From positions 496,001 to 560,000 of the forward strand of contig JAWHQI010000524.1 of NCBI GenBank assembly GCA_033032865.1: 64,000 nt of DNA, written 5' to 3'. Position 1 is the first letter of the stretch; the number at the start of each line of letters is the position of its first letter. The notes below the pieces were generated by a model. It worked only from the letters and a program-made list of their open reading frames with translations, was not told where the DNA came from and did not search any database. The translations under genes and the position numbers were made by a program. Shown piece after piece: positions 1 to 11,600 of the stretch. This DNA comes from Dactylorhiza incarnata (Eukaryota; Streptophyta; Magnoliopsida; Asparagales; Orchidaceae).

Positions 1-1221
1 ATGTCGACGTAACGTCGACTAGCAGAGTTCAATCAGAGCAGAGATGAAATTGAAGCTACTTCTACAAAAACTCAAAGTTACGTTGATAAGAGAAGAAATG
101 AATTCGACGCTACGTCGAATACAGTCTGTAAAAGTTAAATTTTTCAGCTGTCATTTTGATCCTTCTTTCATGGCCCACATCCTTCAAGATCGTTCCCCAA
201 CGGCTTAATAATTGCCTGAAATTGAAAGAAGCATTAAAGAAGGAGACAAAAAAGGTTTCTTGGAAATATATTCCTTGTAGATGGACGGGCCGAGAATTAA
301 AGAGGAAGGAAAGAGAATGGCATTGGAACATTACCTTTTCAGGGCATACCAGAAAGGGAAGGAAATTCAAAATTGACTGGGGAGAGTAAAAGGAGAAGAG
401 AAGACAGAAACAAGCGAGAATCAATAACAATCGGCTGTTCTTCTTGTTAGGGCCTCCTCATCTTCTCTCTCCCTCAGGAACCCTAACACAGAAAAGAGAA
501 AAGAAAAGAAAAGCTTTGTTGTTCTTCATCTAATTGAATAGAGGATCTGAAAGCCGCTCTTCATCACAATCTCTTAGCACCAGATCTCAATCAGCAGAAG
601 CACAAAGGATCTGACATACAAGCACTTACAATTCATCACTATCTAAAGCAGGGGCTAATCAAGAGCATATCATGTGGACCATAATAGGTTGTTCTTCATA
701 CAGTCCTCTCAAGAATTCTGAGAACAAAATTCCTACAACTTTCTTTCTTCTCCTTCTTTCTCATTCTGTAAAAGAGTTTTATTAATCCCTCTTTAAAGGA
801 TTCAGTGGTTCAAGATCTCCTTATCAAAAGATCTGGTGGTTCAAGATCTCCTTGTCAAAAGATCTGGTGGTTTATGATCTCCTTGTCAAAAGATCAGTGC
901 TTCTAAGAGTCTCCTTATCAGAAGACTCAGGCACTGTGGTGCATCCCTACTAAGTGGTAGAAGAGGGGAGTACCCACATTTTGGGGAACCTCTATAAAAA
1001 TCTGTGTGTCTTCTGGTTGCCAATTTTCTGTGTTGTCTTTATAGCTAGTTTATTCTACTATTTTTGCTTTACATTTCAGCACAAGTTTATTCTGCCTGAG
1101 ATCTTTTGTGAGCATAAATCCTTAGATTAATTTTATTGTTTTCACAGTTAGGATAGAAATAAATTTAAATCCATATTCACCCCCCTCTAAAGGATTCTCA
1201 GAGGCACACTATGCACTTTCA
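1..1221 (+). mobile_element. 3' part of a Copia (SIRE-like) LTR, plus strand
   Basis: The stretch ends in the signature of long SIRE/Maximus-type Copia LTRs: a C-rich 'attcacccccctctaa' run at about 1179-1195, then '..cactttCA' at 1221, followed at once by a primer-binding-like sequence. Upstream (780-930) is a short tandem repeat built on 'caagatctccttrtcaaaag'. The same architecture (C-run, 'ctttca' end, TGATCAGGTG-type repeats) is seen on the opposite strand in the LTR at 53187-54741, so I assign both to related families. The 5' end is cut by the window edge. Inverted CGTCGA motifs at 1-20 and 98-119 also match the motif-rich part of the other LTR. No coding capacity is attached; the internal region is lost 60 bp downstream. 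Confidence 0.65.
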
Positions 1222-1242
1222 AGTTGTATCAGACTGAACTGG
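1222..1242 (+). promoter_or_regulatory. Degenerate primer-binding site
   Basis: Directly after the LTR end, 'gttgtatcagactgaa' resembles the initiator-Met tRNA complement TGGTATCAGAGC with substitutions. This placement supports the LTR boundary at 1221 and the plus orientation. The copy looks decayed. Confidence 0.5.
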
Positions 1243-1298
1243 ATGGTGGAACTCTAATTATGCATTAAGAATTTGGGTATATTAGTTCAGACCTTCTA

Positions 1299-1475
1299 TA
1301 GCTGGCCAGCTAGCTATAGTTAGCTTTTTTCACCTTATTTTATCACTTAGCTATAGTTAACTACTTTATTTTTTTTTTGCAAATTCACTTAGCTTTAGTT
1401 AGCTACTTTAAAATATTTTGGCAAATCCACTTAGCTATAGTTAGCTACTTTTTTTTATTTTAGCAATCCCACTTA
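1299..1475. repeat. Left subterminal repeats of hAT element
   Basis: Four to five copies of a 16-17-bp sequence close to ACTTAGCTATAGTTAGCT are spaced by AT-rich runs. Such clustered subterminal motifs in hAT elements are known transposase-binding regions; binding here is inferred. Confidence 0.75.
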
Positions 1476-1682
1476 GCTACAAGAATGAAGGCAAAGTAAA
1501 AAAAAATTTAAGCACACATATTATCCAACAGTGTAGTAACAATAACAGATAGAAAAAGTAGGTTTTTCTAGAGATTTGAGTGTCAAGACCGATTTCAGTG
1601 TTATGGAAAGTTTGAAACTTGATAAATAAAAATGTGAGGCAAGAATAAGAAATGAAAGAATTGATACATACTCGTACATTGG

Positions 1683-3509
1683 TTACACATCATCCTCGTT
1701 GTCGTCATCTTCCAATTCAAGAATTGATTCTTCGCCCTCCGCATCAGATTTCACAAAGCGATCATCATCGTCGTCATCGTCATCACCGTTGTCTCCCTCG
1801 TTCGGCATTGGGGGTCGATCTGGAAGAAGTGTCTCCCAGATGCCACCAACGTCACTAACAACTCCCGGATCCGTGGGTATGAGATGTTTGTTCAACTTAT
1901 TGAACATAGCAACCTCTACTAGACCTGGGCGCAGAGTTGACCGTTTAGGCGCTAAAACGTCGTTCACTCCACCTAGATCACATTCCAACCCTCCAGATGA
2001 AGCTTTGTTAGCAAGAAATGCTGAGGCAGTCACAGCTCGCCATCTTGATATAGACATCAATAATGACAAATGTCTTCATCTTCTGGGCCAAAACTTGCAC
2101 AGCTCGAATCGGAACAATGATTGATCAAAACTCGAGGAGAACCTCCTTATCACCTAGACAAGAGAATACTCTGCCTTTCCGACGGAATGCCTCTTTCAAC
2201 TGGGCGAAACAGATAAATACGGACGAGCACGTCGTCGATTGCACTCCATCGATGGGCAGGTGAGTTTTTCATCTTGATAAGATAATTGAAAGATTCAAAC
2301 ATGGAACGTCAAGCAGTACCTGCAACTCTTCACTTTTGTTGACAGCTTCTGCAATTTTCCGAACTTTCTTGATAATTCGACGCGCCTCTGGGTTCTTACT
2401 GTTTGTCGCCGTCAAGCACGTTCCAAACGCATCAGACAATGCAAGATGTGCCAAATGGGAGATACACCACTCACGCAGCGTCAGGGAGACAATCTCAAGG
2501 GCTCGTTTAATGTCGGAACCAGAATCAGTAGCACTCGTAAGCACGTCTTGGGCCATAACAATGTTGTACTCCTCCATGATGGCTCTGACCCACTGAATAA
2601 TAAGATCTGAGGCACGTTGCATACAACGCTCATCTGTAGTTGGAGCATAACGGCGGACCGCCACATTCCAACTTTGGTCCTGGCCGTGAACGATGTAGCT
2701 GATCCTACACGCCACATACTTTTGGTTGGAGAATTTGTTTCTGTACAAATCGATATTAACTGCCATGAACGGGATCGCGTTGCGGTACCACTCACGTGTC
2801 GTTTGGATGTCAACACGAATCAAATTCTTTGCATAAATATACTGCTCAACCATGAGTTTTGGAACATTGATATTCTTCAGACCACCATCTCCTATAGGTA
2901 GTCTGTCGGCCACAATCTTCCATCTATCAGTGGTGAATGCATTAAATGGGATGGAGTGCTCGGTGGCCCATGCAGTAAGCACGTACTGTAAAACAAATAA
3001 CATTAAACATGTATTCAGTTAAACAAACTTTACGTTAACTTAGAAATCTTCAAATATACCTGAAACCAACGCGTTGGATTTGCTAAGAATGATTCTTGAG
3101 AACATTCCAGCAGCTCTTTAATTTTTGCAATGTTCGCATTGACGGTCATCGTCTTTTTGGACAAGACAGCATGCAATTGATTCAAGTGGGTCGTTGCATT
3201 GCTGGTGGATGTCTGGGACATTTTAATCCACATTTGTTTGCCCTCTTTAACGCAATTGTCATGCAAACAGAGAAACCAACGTCCGCCTTTGCTATCAGAA
3301 ACAATAACGCCGGCCTTCCATAAAATGGAAGATGCGTTCCTCGGCTTAGCTTCAGGTATGACTTTTCCGACAGGCTTGACGCTCACTACCTTGAAAACCA
3401 CGGGCTCCTCTAGAAATTTTTCGATTCGCTCGGAAATGGTTGTGTGATATGCATCATCCTCAAACAACATCAAATTTTGTGAACTCATACCACAATCTAC
3501 AATAAACAT
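1683..3509 (-). pseudogene. hAT transposase, internally deleted
   Basis: Three minus-strand blocks read as one decayed hAT transposase. Block 3509-3060 holds a BED-type zinc finger (C-x4-C in 'CLHDNC', then H-x4-H in 'HLNQLH'). A good GT-AG intron (2986-3059) joins it in frame to block 2985-2269. That block has the hAT core, including 'TSATDSGSDIKRAL' (the 'T-D-x-x-S-D' region) and 'WCISHLAHLALSDAFG'. A candidate donor closes this exon near 2317. Block 2069-1683 carries the C-terminal dimerisation (hATC) region, 'GVNDVLAPKRSTLRPGLVE', and ends in an Asp/Glu-rich tail. Between blocks two and three only about 200 bp remain, where a typical 650-700-residue transposase has 250 or more residues, so the catalytic middle is missing. 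The hATC block itself seems to lack several residues before 'ASSGGLECD'. Confidence 0.85.
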
Positions 3510-4065
3510 GACCCTTCATCATTAACATGACCTATCAAAATCTATATGAACTTTATGTTTGACTCTAATGCTAAATCAATATTATAAATACTTGGATATT
3601 TAAAGGGAGTTTAACAAAAACACACACAAAATGAACAATAAACGGAGAGCATAGGTCAATGTTATAGTTATAGCTACAATTGAGTGGTCATTGGAGAATG
3701 CATAGGTCAATGTTATAGTTATAGCTTGCGGATGGCAGTTTGCCTCACTAATAACCTAATGGAGAGGAAGATCCAGATCTAACATACAACCATACACACA
3801 ATATCATACAACCTGAAGCTAAACTATGTGTAATAGCCTAATGGACGAACAACCATACACACAATATCCAACATTAAAATCCAGATCTAACATCGAAATC
3901 CAGAAAAAGATGGATAGGAAGATCCAGATCTAACATCGGACAATATCCACGGACAATATTCAGATCTAACATCAAAATCAAACACAAAACTCAAAAAATA
4001 AATGAGGGATGAGGAAGATCGGGAAAAGGATAATCCAGAAAAAAATGGAGAGGAAGAAGAAGAAG
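3510..4065. other. Non-coding interior of hAT element
   Basis: This AT-rich sequence is upstream of the minus-strand transposase. It has short dispersed duplications, such as 'gcataggtcaatgttatagttatagct' repeated near 3648 and 3701 and several 'aagatccagatctaacat' copies. No open frame is recognised. It presumably holds 5' untranslated and promoter sequence of the transposase. Confidence 0.5.
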
Positions 4066-4140
4066 AGATGGAGGAGGAAGATGATAACTGCAGGAGGAAG
4101 ATGATACCTGCAGGAGGAAGATGATACCTGCAGGAAGATG
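4066..4140. repeat. 20-bp direct repeats GGAGGAAGATGATACCTGCA
   Basis: About three to four tandem copies of a purine-rich 20-mer lie in the 5' leader region of the hAT transposase. On the minus strand the unit contains TCATC triplets. Confidence 0.7.
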
Positions 4141-4207
4141 AAACGGGAAGAAGCTTTCTCAGTCGGAGCAGTCGGCGTCGCGGGTTGCTTCGAGCATGAG
4201 ATCTGAT

Positions 4208-4278
4208 ACGGGTCGCCGTCGAGGGGGAGCGCCGTCGAGGGGGAGCGTCGTCGAGGGGGAGCGCCGTCGAGGGCGGAG
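4208..4278. repeat. 16-bp minisatellite GCCGTCGAGGGGGAGC
   Basis: Four near-identical copies of a 16-bp GC-rich unit stand out in the otherwise AT-rich hAT element. On the minus strand they fall in the leader upstream of the transposase. Confidence 0.75.
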
Positions 4279-4539
4279 GGAGGCGCGGTAGCAGGGTGCG
4301 GGAATAGGGTTTCCGGACAGGAGGGGAGTCGGGGGATTTTGCGGTGCGGGAAAAAAAAGCCTAAAACTGCGATTATCTTAACGAGGGAAGGGAAAAAATA
4401 CCTCTTTTAGAGTGCGGATAGCCGAAACTGCTGTGCGGTTAACAATCGCCTAAAAATATCGCATTAAATTGATAGACATGTAACACTTATTTTGGTACAC
4501 TTGTACGGTTGCCTGGAATTTAATAGGATCATATTTTCA

Positions 4540-4720
4540 GCTAGCTACAGCTAACTATAATTAGCTATTTTACAAAAAAAATATAATTTGCACTTAGCTA
4601 TAGTTAGCTATTTTTTATTTTTTCGCAAATGTTACTTAGCTATAGTTAGCTAATTTAAATTTTTTTGGAATATCCACTTAGCATCGGCTAGCTGGCCATA
4701 ACTAGTTGTCTGCGTTGTAC
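4540..4720. repeat. Right subterminal repeats of hAT element
   Basis: The same TTAGCTATAGTTAGCTA-type motif is repeated three to four times near the right end, in the same AT-rich setting as at the left end. A TGGCCA core shared with the left terminus is embedded at 4693-4698. Confidence 0.75.
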
Positions 4721-4904
4721 CCACTTTTAGTTAGCTGTCTGAGGTCTGTATTAGTTTCAATAAGTGAATGAGAATAGTAATCATTTGGAGAGTTTGTTCC
4801 TTGCTTATAAAACATCCCTTCGGTTAAGCAGCATGCTTTCAAATACAAGAAGCGGAACATTGAGACGTTCCATATATTACGCGATTGTTTTAATGAGTAT
4901 GTAT

Positions 4905-5436
4905 TGTTGAAGCCAGGAAAATCCCGGCTCTAAAATTCGGATCAATGTTGTCCGAGGTTACTGATCCTACGGTCCAACTCCACGGCTCGGATAGCTAAAA
5001 TAGGAGAGAGAAAATGACTATAAACACACCCCAAGTGCTCCAGCAGGGAGGTCCCACCACATACCCGGAAGTTTGGGAGAAATTTCCCCTCTGCAACCAA
5101 AAGCCGGGCGAGGTACTAGACGGGCATGGACTGGGCGAGTATCCAGTTTGGGGGGACCTCGACCACTTCCAAAAGTGTCTTTTCTAGTACCCCTGGGGGG
5201 CTATTTATAGAGAAATCCTGAGGGGGAGTCCAGGCGAGTATACTGCCTCTGCTCCCGAGTTACAAGGGCTACTCGCCCATACTCGCGAGATACTCGCCCA
5301 AGCTCGCCTCTTGCTCGCTCCTGCTCGCCTCTTGCTCGCCTCTGCTCGCCCCTTGCTCGCCCCTGCTCGCCCAGCGAGGTCTGCGAATAGGCGTCTTCTT
5401 AGACCTTTCTGATCTCGACGAATTACGGGTTGAACA
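4905..5436 (-). mobile_element. Probable solo LTR, minus strand
   Basis: The segment starts TGTTGAAGCC and ends GGGTTGAACA, so it has LTR-type TG..CA ends inside a short inverted repeat. On the minus strand a classic TATA box, 'ctataaatag', lies at about 5201-5212. The flanks carry GTATGTAT on both sides (4897-4904 and 5438-5445), with one extra G before the right copy, so the target duplication is longer than the usual 5 bp or slightly shifted. No primer-binding site, polypurine tract or retroelement protein is adjacent, hence 'solo'. The TATA box favours an LTR over a DNA transposon, but the 8-bp flank keeps the latter possible. Confidence 0.5.
5266..5375. repeat. Minisatellite of TGCTCGCC(TCT/CCT) units
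   Basis: About ten 9-12-bp units of 'tcttgctcgcc / cctgctcgcc / tactcgccc' type lie inside the probable LTR, upstream of its minus-strand TATA box. An open frame on the minus strand (Ser-Arg-Gly-Glu-Gln-Glu-Ala repeats) is only a translation of this repeat. Confidence 0.75.
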
Positions 5437-5445
5437 GGTATGTAT

Positions 5446-6780
5446 CTTTAATATAGTGTATTTATTTCCTAAAACATTAAACAATGTTTAAATACAAATT
5501 TTTTTAGAGTGCCTATTTCAGAGCATTGTGATGAAAATGATGATGAATTCTTCAAGTACCATTATTCTATTTTGAAAATATAAGATATTTATTCTTATAC
5601 TAATATGATGATTTCTTATTATAATTCCATATTAAAACAATTCACTTAAAATGAAATATTAGCAAAAAAAAACTTTCTCCTTACTACGGAACTTTAATTT
5701 GGGAGCATCACAAAAGAATTGTGTTTTTCTTGACGAGCGGTGTTCATTTTGTTTATATTTAAGCATTAACTAAAGATTCTTTACATCGTTACATGTTTGT
5801 TAATTCCTAAACTTTTTTTATTATTGTTCAATTATGTAGGAGTTTTTGGGATGTAGCTACATCAAGAGCTTTATCTGTGTTCTTAGGATTGATCACTTAA
5901 TGCAATATATGTCTTTATATTTACTAATGGATCATCAGTAATTTACGAGAATGTTGTAATTATATGAGTATCCTCTTTTTATTTTTATTTTTGTTGTTAT
6001 TATTTGAATTCATAATAAACTAAATATTTGATTGAGCTTTACCTCAACTATATAACTTTAATTTTAAATACAAAAAACATGTTTTGATCTTTTAAAGGTA
6101 ATCATAATAGTTCGTCAACCATGGAATAATAATATAAAATTTGTATTTGTATTTTAAAATGCTCAGAATTTCTACTATGTCGTTGTATTTAAAAATTATA
6201 ACTAAAATATTTTGCTCGTTTTAACTAGTAGAGAATAAATAGCTCGTTATATACTTCTATAAATTTCTTCATGTGAATTATTAACCAACTCCACACTGCA
6301 CAAATAGCTATCTGCACATTTTTGTTAACAACAAATCATGCATTTTGAAAAATACTAATTGCAAATGAAAATGTTAGCCGTAAATCAATATTGTTAACAA
6401 AAAAACAATTTTAGAAGTAGACATTTTTGTCATATTTAGTAATATAACCACTTCAACATAAAATATCAAAATATACTTTACTTCAACATAAGATATCAAT
6501 AATATGACAAAATTGGTAATTGCATTTTTACAACATAGAAATATCAAAATGGACTAGACATTTTATATCATATTTTCTGCTGCATTTTTACAACATTAAA
6601 ATACCAAAAGGGACTAGCCATTTTATATCTAGTAACCGTGGTATAGCCACTTCATCAAACAACTTGCAAACATCAAAATACAATTAGAAAGATTGATGAG
6701 GTTAGGACCTTGTAATATACATACAATCTAGTTGAAAAACAGTAGAAAATATATTGCTGAGTTTGATAGAGACTGGATGA
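5446..6780. other. AT-rich intergenic DNA, no gene seen
   Basis: This stretch has very low GC, many stops in all frames and short local duplications (for example 'aacataaaatatcaaaatatacttta' variants around 6450-6600). No protein family, RNA gene or transposon end is recognised. Confidence 0.6.
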
Positions 6781-6799
6781 GTAAAAAAAAGAATACGTA

Positions 6800-7561
6800 G
6801 TTAATTTGTTCTCACATCTACTTTGTTGTAGCATACATAACCCTCAATGTTAATACACTTATATAAAAATTGAATTAGTGTTCCTCTATCTATTTTCATC
6901 TTATGAAATTTACTCACATTATAAATAGTTCTTATGGTTGTTGTGTTTGCATCACTACTTTTCTTCACAACGACTAATACTTTCGTGACTTTACCCCAGA
7001 GGCATACATTTATTCAAATAATTTTTCCTCATTTTCATTCAACCGTTCAGCGTACGAACGTGCCTCCAAATGAACACGCTTGTGGTTATGCTTTCGGTAA
7101 AGCACATCAAGCTTTCATTCAACAACATTAGCCACTTTTTGATTTTTAATGGTAAATGGACAACCACAACGCTCACTTGATGATTTTTTACTATCTTTCT
7201 TCACATAATCCTTCTATTTTGATTATCATGATATTTTCCTCCTCTGTCACACCCTAAGAGCACATGAGGTGTTAGTCGCCTTGTAAGCTTATCTGAACCT
7301 CTTATTGTTACAACAAAACTCAAACTTCGACCTACACCTCGAACCCACTCAATGAGTGTTTCTCTTGATGGAAACAATTGGTGAGTCTCAAAATGAGATC
7401 CGACATCCACTTCGACTACTTTACATAATCCCACATTAACTAACATCAATTTATGCATAAATAACTATGAATATGATAACACATTGAGCACTAAAAATTG
7501 GGTACTAACACTTACCTTACGTAGACTCTTCGTCTATTTCTACAAATTTCTCAGCCGACAT
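6800..7561 (-). pseudogene. Decayed MULE/FAR1-type transposase N-terminal region
   Basis: On the minus strand a possible start (7559-7561, 'MSAEKFVEI') and intron precede a block at 7458-7201. That block has the plant FAR1/MULE pattern 'LIEWVRGVGRSLSFVV', then 'VLLGCDRGGKY'. Downstream (7180-6990) follow 'ERCGCPFTI', 'YRKHNHKR' and 'SYAERLNENE', which match the Cys/His zinc-binding motif (CGCPF ... HNH ... YA-RL) of this family. Further on (6990-6840) comes 'VKSRKVLVVVKKSSDANTT' and 'IRTIYNVSKFHK', again typical. Several stops interrupt it and the DDE catalytic part is absent. It is either a MULE relic or a degenerate FAR1-related transposon gene. Confidence 0.7.
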
Positions 7562-8219
7562 TCGCAACTCTGAAAAAGGAAATAAAGCCAACATCAATAT
7601 TTGTGTCATTAAATACTTATGTGAATAATGACAAAAACAACCATATGACAAATCCTATGCAAATCCATATGACAAATCCTATGATAAATCCTTTCCAAGC
7701 TTGAACAGAAACAACATAAATTTAACAACAAAACGAGTAAAAATTACTAGAAACCACATGACAAATCATTAGCATTGAAGAACAAAAAAACCATTAAATA
7801 TTAGATAATAACAAAAATAGCAGATTTGTTTTCAATTTGAACATATGGGAGGAACCAGACTTCCTCCAAGCTTGAACATATGGGGATCAGAGAGGTCGGC
7901 GGTGGGGAATCAATGAGGTCAGTGGTGGGGCATCAACGAGGTCGGATATGGGGAATCGACGAGGTCCATGGTGGAGTATTGGTGAGAGTGAGGTTTCGAG
8001 CGAGGGTTTATAGTGGGTGTGCGGCAGATGTTTTGTCTGTACGTAAGAAAAAAAATACGAGAATTTTAGGTTGAAATTCTAGGTCTTGTTGGTGTTTGGG
8101 CCATTTATGATGTGTGGATTATGAATCTTCATAATTGATATGTAAATAACAATTTGAGGCTCCTCAAACAAGAAAGGACAACACATAGCAACACCACATA
8201 CTATTTTTCTTCTCCCCCC
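7562..8219. other. Upstream flank of the MULE relic with short repeats
   Basis: This is AT-rich DNA with 'atatgacaaatccta' duplicated near 7640-7690. A patch at 7883-7975 holds about four copies of a 27-bp unit 'tggggaatcaacgaggtcgg(t)'. In many MULEs the terminal inverted repeat lies in this position, but I could not find its partner. No gene is seen. Confidence 0.5.
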
Positions 8220-8610
8220 TGTAACGCCCTGGGTTGTCGCTAATTATTTTAAATCTAATTATTAATTGTTTTAAATATAATTATCTTCGAAATGGCGGTG
8301 TGAGGGCGTTACCGTTTTGGGGTGCATATAAACAATTAATAAAGAGCGAGAATCAAAATAAAATGATGAAAATAATAATAAGATTTATATATATATATCA
8401 TATTATATATAATATGTTTATACATTATAAAATAGTTTATAAAAGAATGCTACTATTATTTTTTATATAGTCTCATTATTTTCATTAATCATAATGATTA
8501 AAATGTTAAGATAATATAAAGCACTTAAATACTTGTGATTTGTTCAAAAGATTTTATATAAAAAGTGATATGTGTATAGGTATATAAAATAATAAGATAA
8601 TCTAAAATAT
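8220..8610 (+). mobile_element. 5' part of a TGTAACGCC-family LTR
   Basis: The LTR starts TGTAACGCCCTGGG at 8220 and is nearly identical in order and sequence to the 3' LTR of the gag-only element at 42777-43170. The sequence is AT-rich. There is no polypurine tract just upstream ('cttctcccccc'), so this is not the 3' LTR of a neighbouring element. It could be a solo LTR or a 5' LTR whose internal region is gone. Confidence 0.75.
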
Positions 8611-11600
8611 ATATAACAGCACTATGTATATATATGAGCCCTAATTTAATATAATCGTAAATTATTATAATTTATATATATACATAAATGAATCCTTATA
8701 TCTTGATTTTAGGTATTATTATATATAATAAGAATTATTTAAAGTATTATTATATATATAATGAGAATTTAAGGCTAAGATGAATCAGATAGTGGATAGA
8801 GATATTTGTAAATAAATTAATAATTTAAGGTGAGTGGGTTTTTAATTATTTCACTTATAATACTATATTAAATAAATTTTGTACTTTCTTCTTCTTCCCC
8901 AAGCCGTCCAGGCATTTCTTTTCTTTCATTATTTTCGTGGAGAGCTCGCAGGTTCGGGAGGGAGAGTTCGAAAAAGGGTTTTTCTTCTTTTCGTTGACCG
9001 CCGAGGGAGCTCCAGAGCTCGGATTCGTCGCCTGAGCGTAGTTTTGGAAAGCTCTCGCCGAGATCTTTGTGCGTGCGGTAAGTTTTTTGTGTTTCGTCGA
9101 GTTTTGTCATCGAGCTAAATCCTAATTGTTGAAGTTCTTCTTCTTTTTTGTGTCTAGCTTATTCCCTTGTCGAGGAGTGCTAATCGGCGAGTCGGCTCGC
9201 AAGTTCGAGGCAAGTTGCAGTATTTCTTTTCGTGTTTCTTTTTCCATTTTTGCTAGTAGCTTGGTTTTTTTCCATGTTTGTTGTGGGGAAATCTTCTGAT
9301 TTTGGTATGAGCAATTAGATGTTTTCCTCTTTGTTCTATGGGGTGAGTTCCTTGTTCTATTAGTTCTTACTCAGTGAGGAGTATTGATTCCTCCTCACTG
9401 TTTAGTGTAATTTTTGGTTAGATGTAAGAGGTTTTTCTTAGTGGGTGGGCTGCAAATAGCAGTTTTTCTTTCTTTGTTACTTTGAGTGATTTCCTAGTTA
9501 TGGTGATTTTATTTCCCCTGTCATAATGATCTTTTCTTTGGTTTCTTAATCCCTGTTGTCATCTCTTCTTCGTCTTCTTTCTCTTTTAAAGTTGTTTAAG
9601 TGCCCTTTTTTCTGAATCTGGATGGTTCAATTTCAGGCTTAGGCATGCTAGAAGTAGTCTGCTAAGTTCCTGTCAATTTTCTTTACTTAGCATTATTCTT
9701 GGACTTTTTGTTTGATGTCCAGTCCCGTCGATCGGCACCCCTTCCCGTCGATCGACGGGAGAGGGCAGGGAGGTCTGGTTTGTCGAGTTTTCTAAGTAAA
9801 AAATCGACGGGACACCCATCGATCGGGCTCCCATCCCATCGATCGGGCTCCCGTCCCGTCGATCAGGCTCCCATCCCATCGATCCGGACCTCTTCCAGCC
9901 AATGCTTTCGTCTTAAGTCTTCCCGTCGATTGAGTTAAGCTTCCCGTCGATTTTGAGTTAAGCTTTCCGTCGATATTGAGTTAAGTCTTCCCGTCGATTG
10001 AGTTAACTCTTCACGTAGATTGGGTTAAGTCTTCCTGACGATTTTGAGTTAATCTTCCCATCGATTCTGAGTTAAGTTTCCCGTCAATATTGAGTAAAGT
10101 CTTCTCGTCGATTGAGTTAAGTGTTCCCGTCGATATATAACAGCACTATGTATATATATGAGCCCTAATTTAATATAATCGTAAATTATTATAATTTATA
10201 TATATACATAAATGAATCCTTATATCTGTTGATTTTAGGTATTATTATATATAATAAGAATTATTTTAAGTATTATTATATATATATAATGAGAATTTAA
10301 GGCTAAGATGAATCAGATAGTGGATAGAGATATTTGCAAATAAATTAATAATTTAAGGTGAGTGGGTTTTTAATTATTTCACTTATAATACTATATTAAA
10401 TAAATTTTGTACTTTCTTCTTCTTCCCCAAGCCGTCCAGGCATTTCTTTTCTTTCATTATTTTCGAGGAGAGCTCGCAGGTTCGGGAGGGAGAGTTCGAA
10501 AATGGGTTTTTCTTCTTTTCGTTGGCCGCCGAGGGAGCTCCAGAGCTCGGATTCGTCGCCTGAGCGTAGTTTTGGAAAGCTCTCGCCGAGATCTTTGTGC
10601 GTGCGGTAAGTTTTTTGTGTTTCGTCGAGTTTTGTCATCGAGCTAAATCCTAATTGTTGAAGTTCTTCTTCTTTTTTGTGTCTAGCTTATTCCCTTGTCG
10701 AGGAGTGCTAATCGGCGAGTCGGCTCGCAAGTTCGAGGCAAGTTGCAGTATTTCTTTTCGTGTTTCTTTTTCCATTTTTGCTAGTAGCTTGGTTTTTTTC
10801 CATGTTTGTTGTGGGGAAATCTTCTGATTTTGATATGAGCAATTAGATGTTTTCCTCTTTGTTCTATGGGGTGAGTTCCTTGTTCTATTAGTTCTTACTC
10901 AGTGAGGAGTATTGATTCCTCCTCACTGTTTAGTGTAATTTTTGGTTAGATGTAAGAGGTTTTTCTTAGTGGGTGGGCTGCAAATAGCAGTTTTTCTTTC
11001 TTTGTTGCTTTGAGTGATTTCCTAGTTATGGTGATTTTATTTCCCCTGTCATAATGATCTTTTCTTTGGTTTCTTAATCCCTGTTGTCATCTCTTCTTCG
11101 TCTTCTTTCTCTTTTAAAGTTGTTTAAGTGCCCTTTTTTCTGAATCTGGATGGTTCAATTTCAGGCTTAGGCATGCTAGAAGTAGTCTGCTAAGTTCCTG
11201 TCAATTTTCTTTACTTAGCATTATTCTTGGACTTTTTGTTTGATGTCCAGTCCCGTCGATCGGCACCCCTTCCCGTCGATCGACGGGAGAGGGCAGGGAG
11301 GTCTGGTTTGTCGAGTTTTCTAAGTAAAAAATCGACGGGACACCCATCGATCGGGCTCCCATCCCATCGATCGGGCTCCCGTCCCGTCGATCAGGCTCCC
11401 ATCCCATCGATCCGGACCTCTTCCAGCCAATGCTTTCGTCTTAAGTCTTCCCGTCGATTGAGTTAAGCTTCCCGTCGATTTTGAGTTAAGCTTCCCGTCG
11501 ATATTGAGTTAAGTCTTCTCGTCGATTGAGTTAACTCTTCACGTAGATTGGGTTAAGTCTTCCTGTCGATTTTGAGTTAATCTTCCCATCGATTCTGAGT

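Larger units (their letters stand above)
1288..4748 (-). mobile_element. hAT transposon with exact 8-bp target duplication
   Basis: The element is flanked by identical 8-bp direct repeats TATTAGTT (1280-1287 and 4749-4756). Its ends are the inverted sequences CAGACCTT (1288-1295) and, read on the minus strand from 4748, CAGACCTC. A second inverted match, TGGCCAGCTAG, lies at 1303-1313 and, inverted, at 4688-4698. Both ends carry clusters of a TTAGCTATAGTTAGCTA subterminal repeat. An 8-bp duplication, short terminal repeats and an internal hAT-type transposase together define the hAT superfamily. The transposase is broken and internally deleted, so the copy is almost certainly non-autonomous. 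It sits in the remnant internal region of the Copia element to its left. Confidence 0.88.

Noticed and set aside
1699..2124. Plus-strand Ser-rich frame of 141 codons
   Set aside because: It is the complement of the acidic tail and hATC region of the minus-strand hAT transposase.
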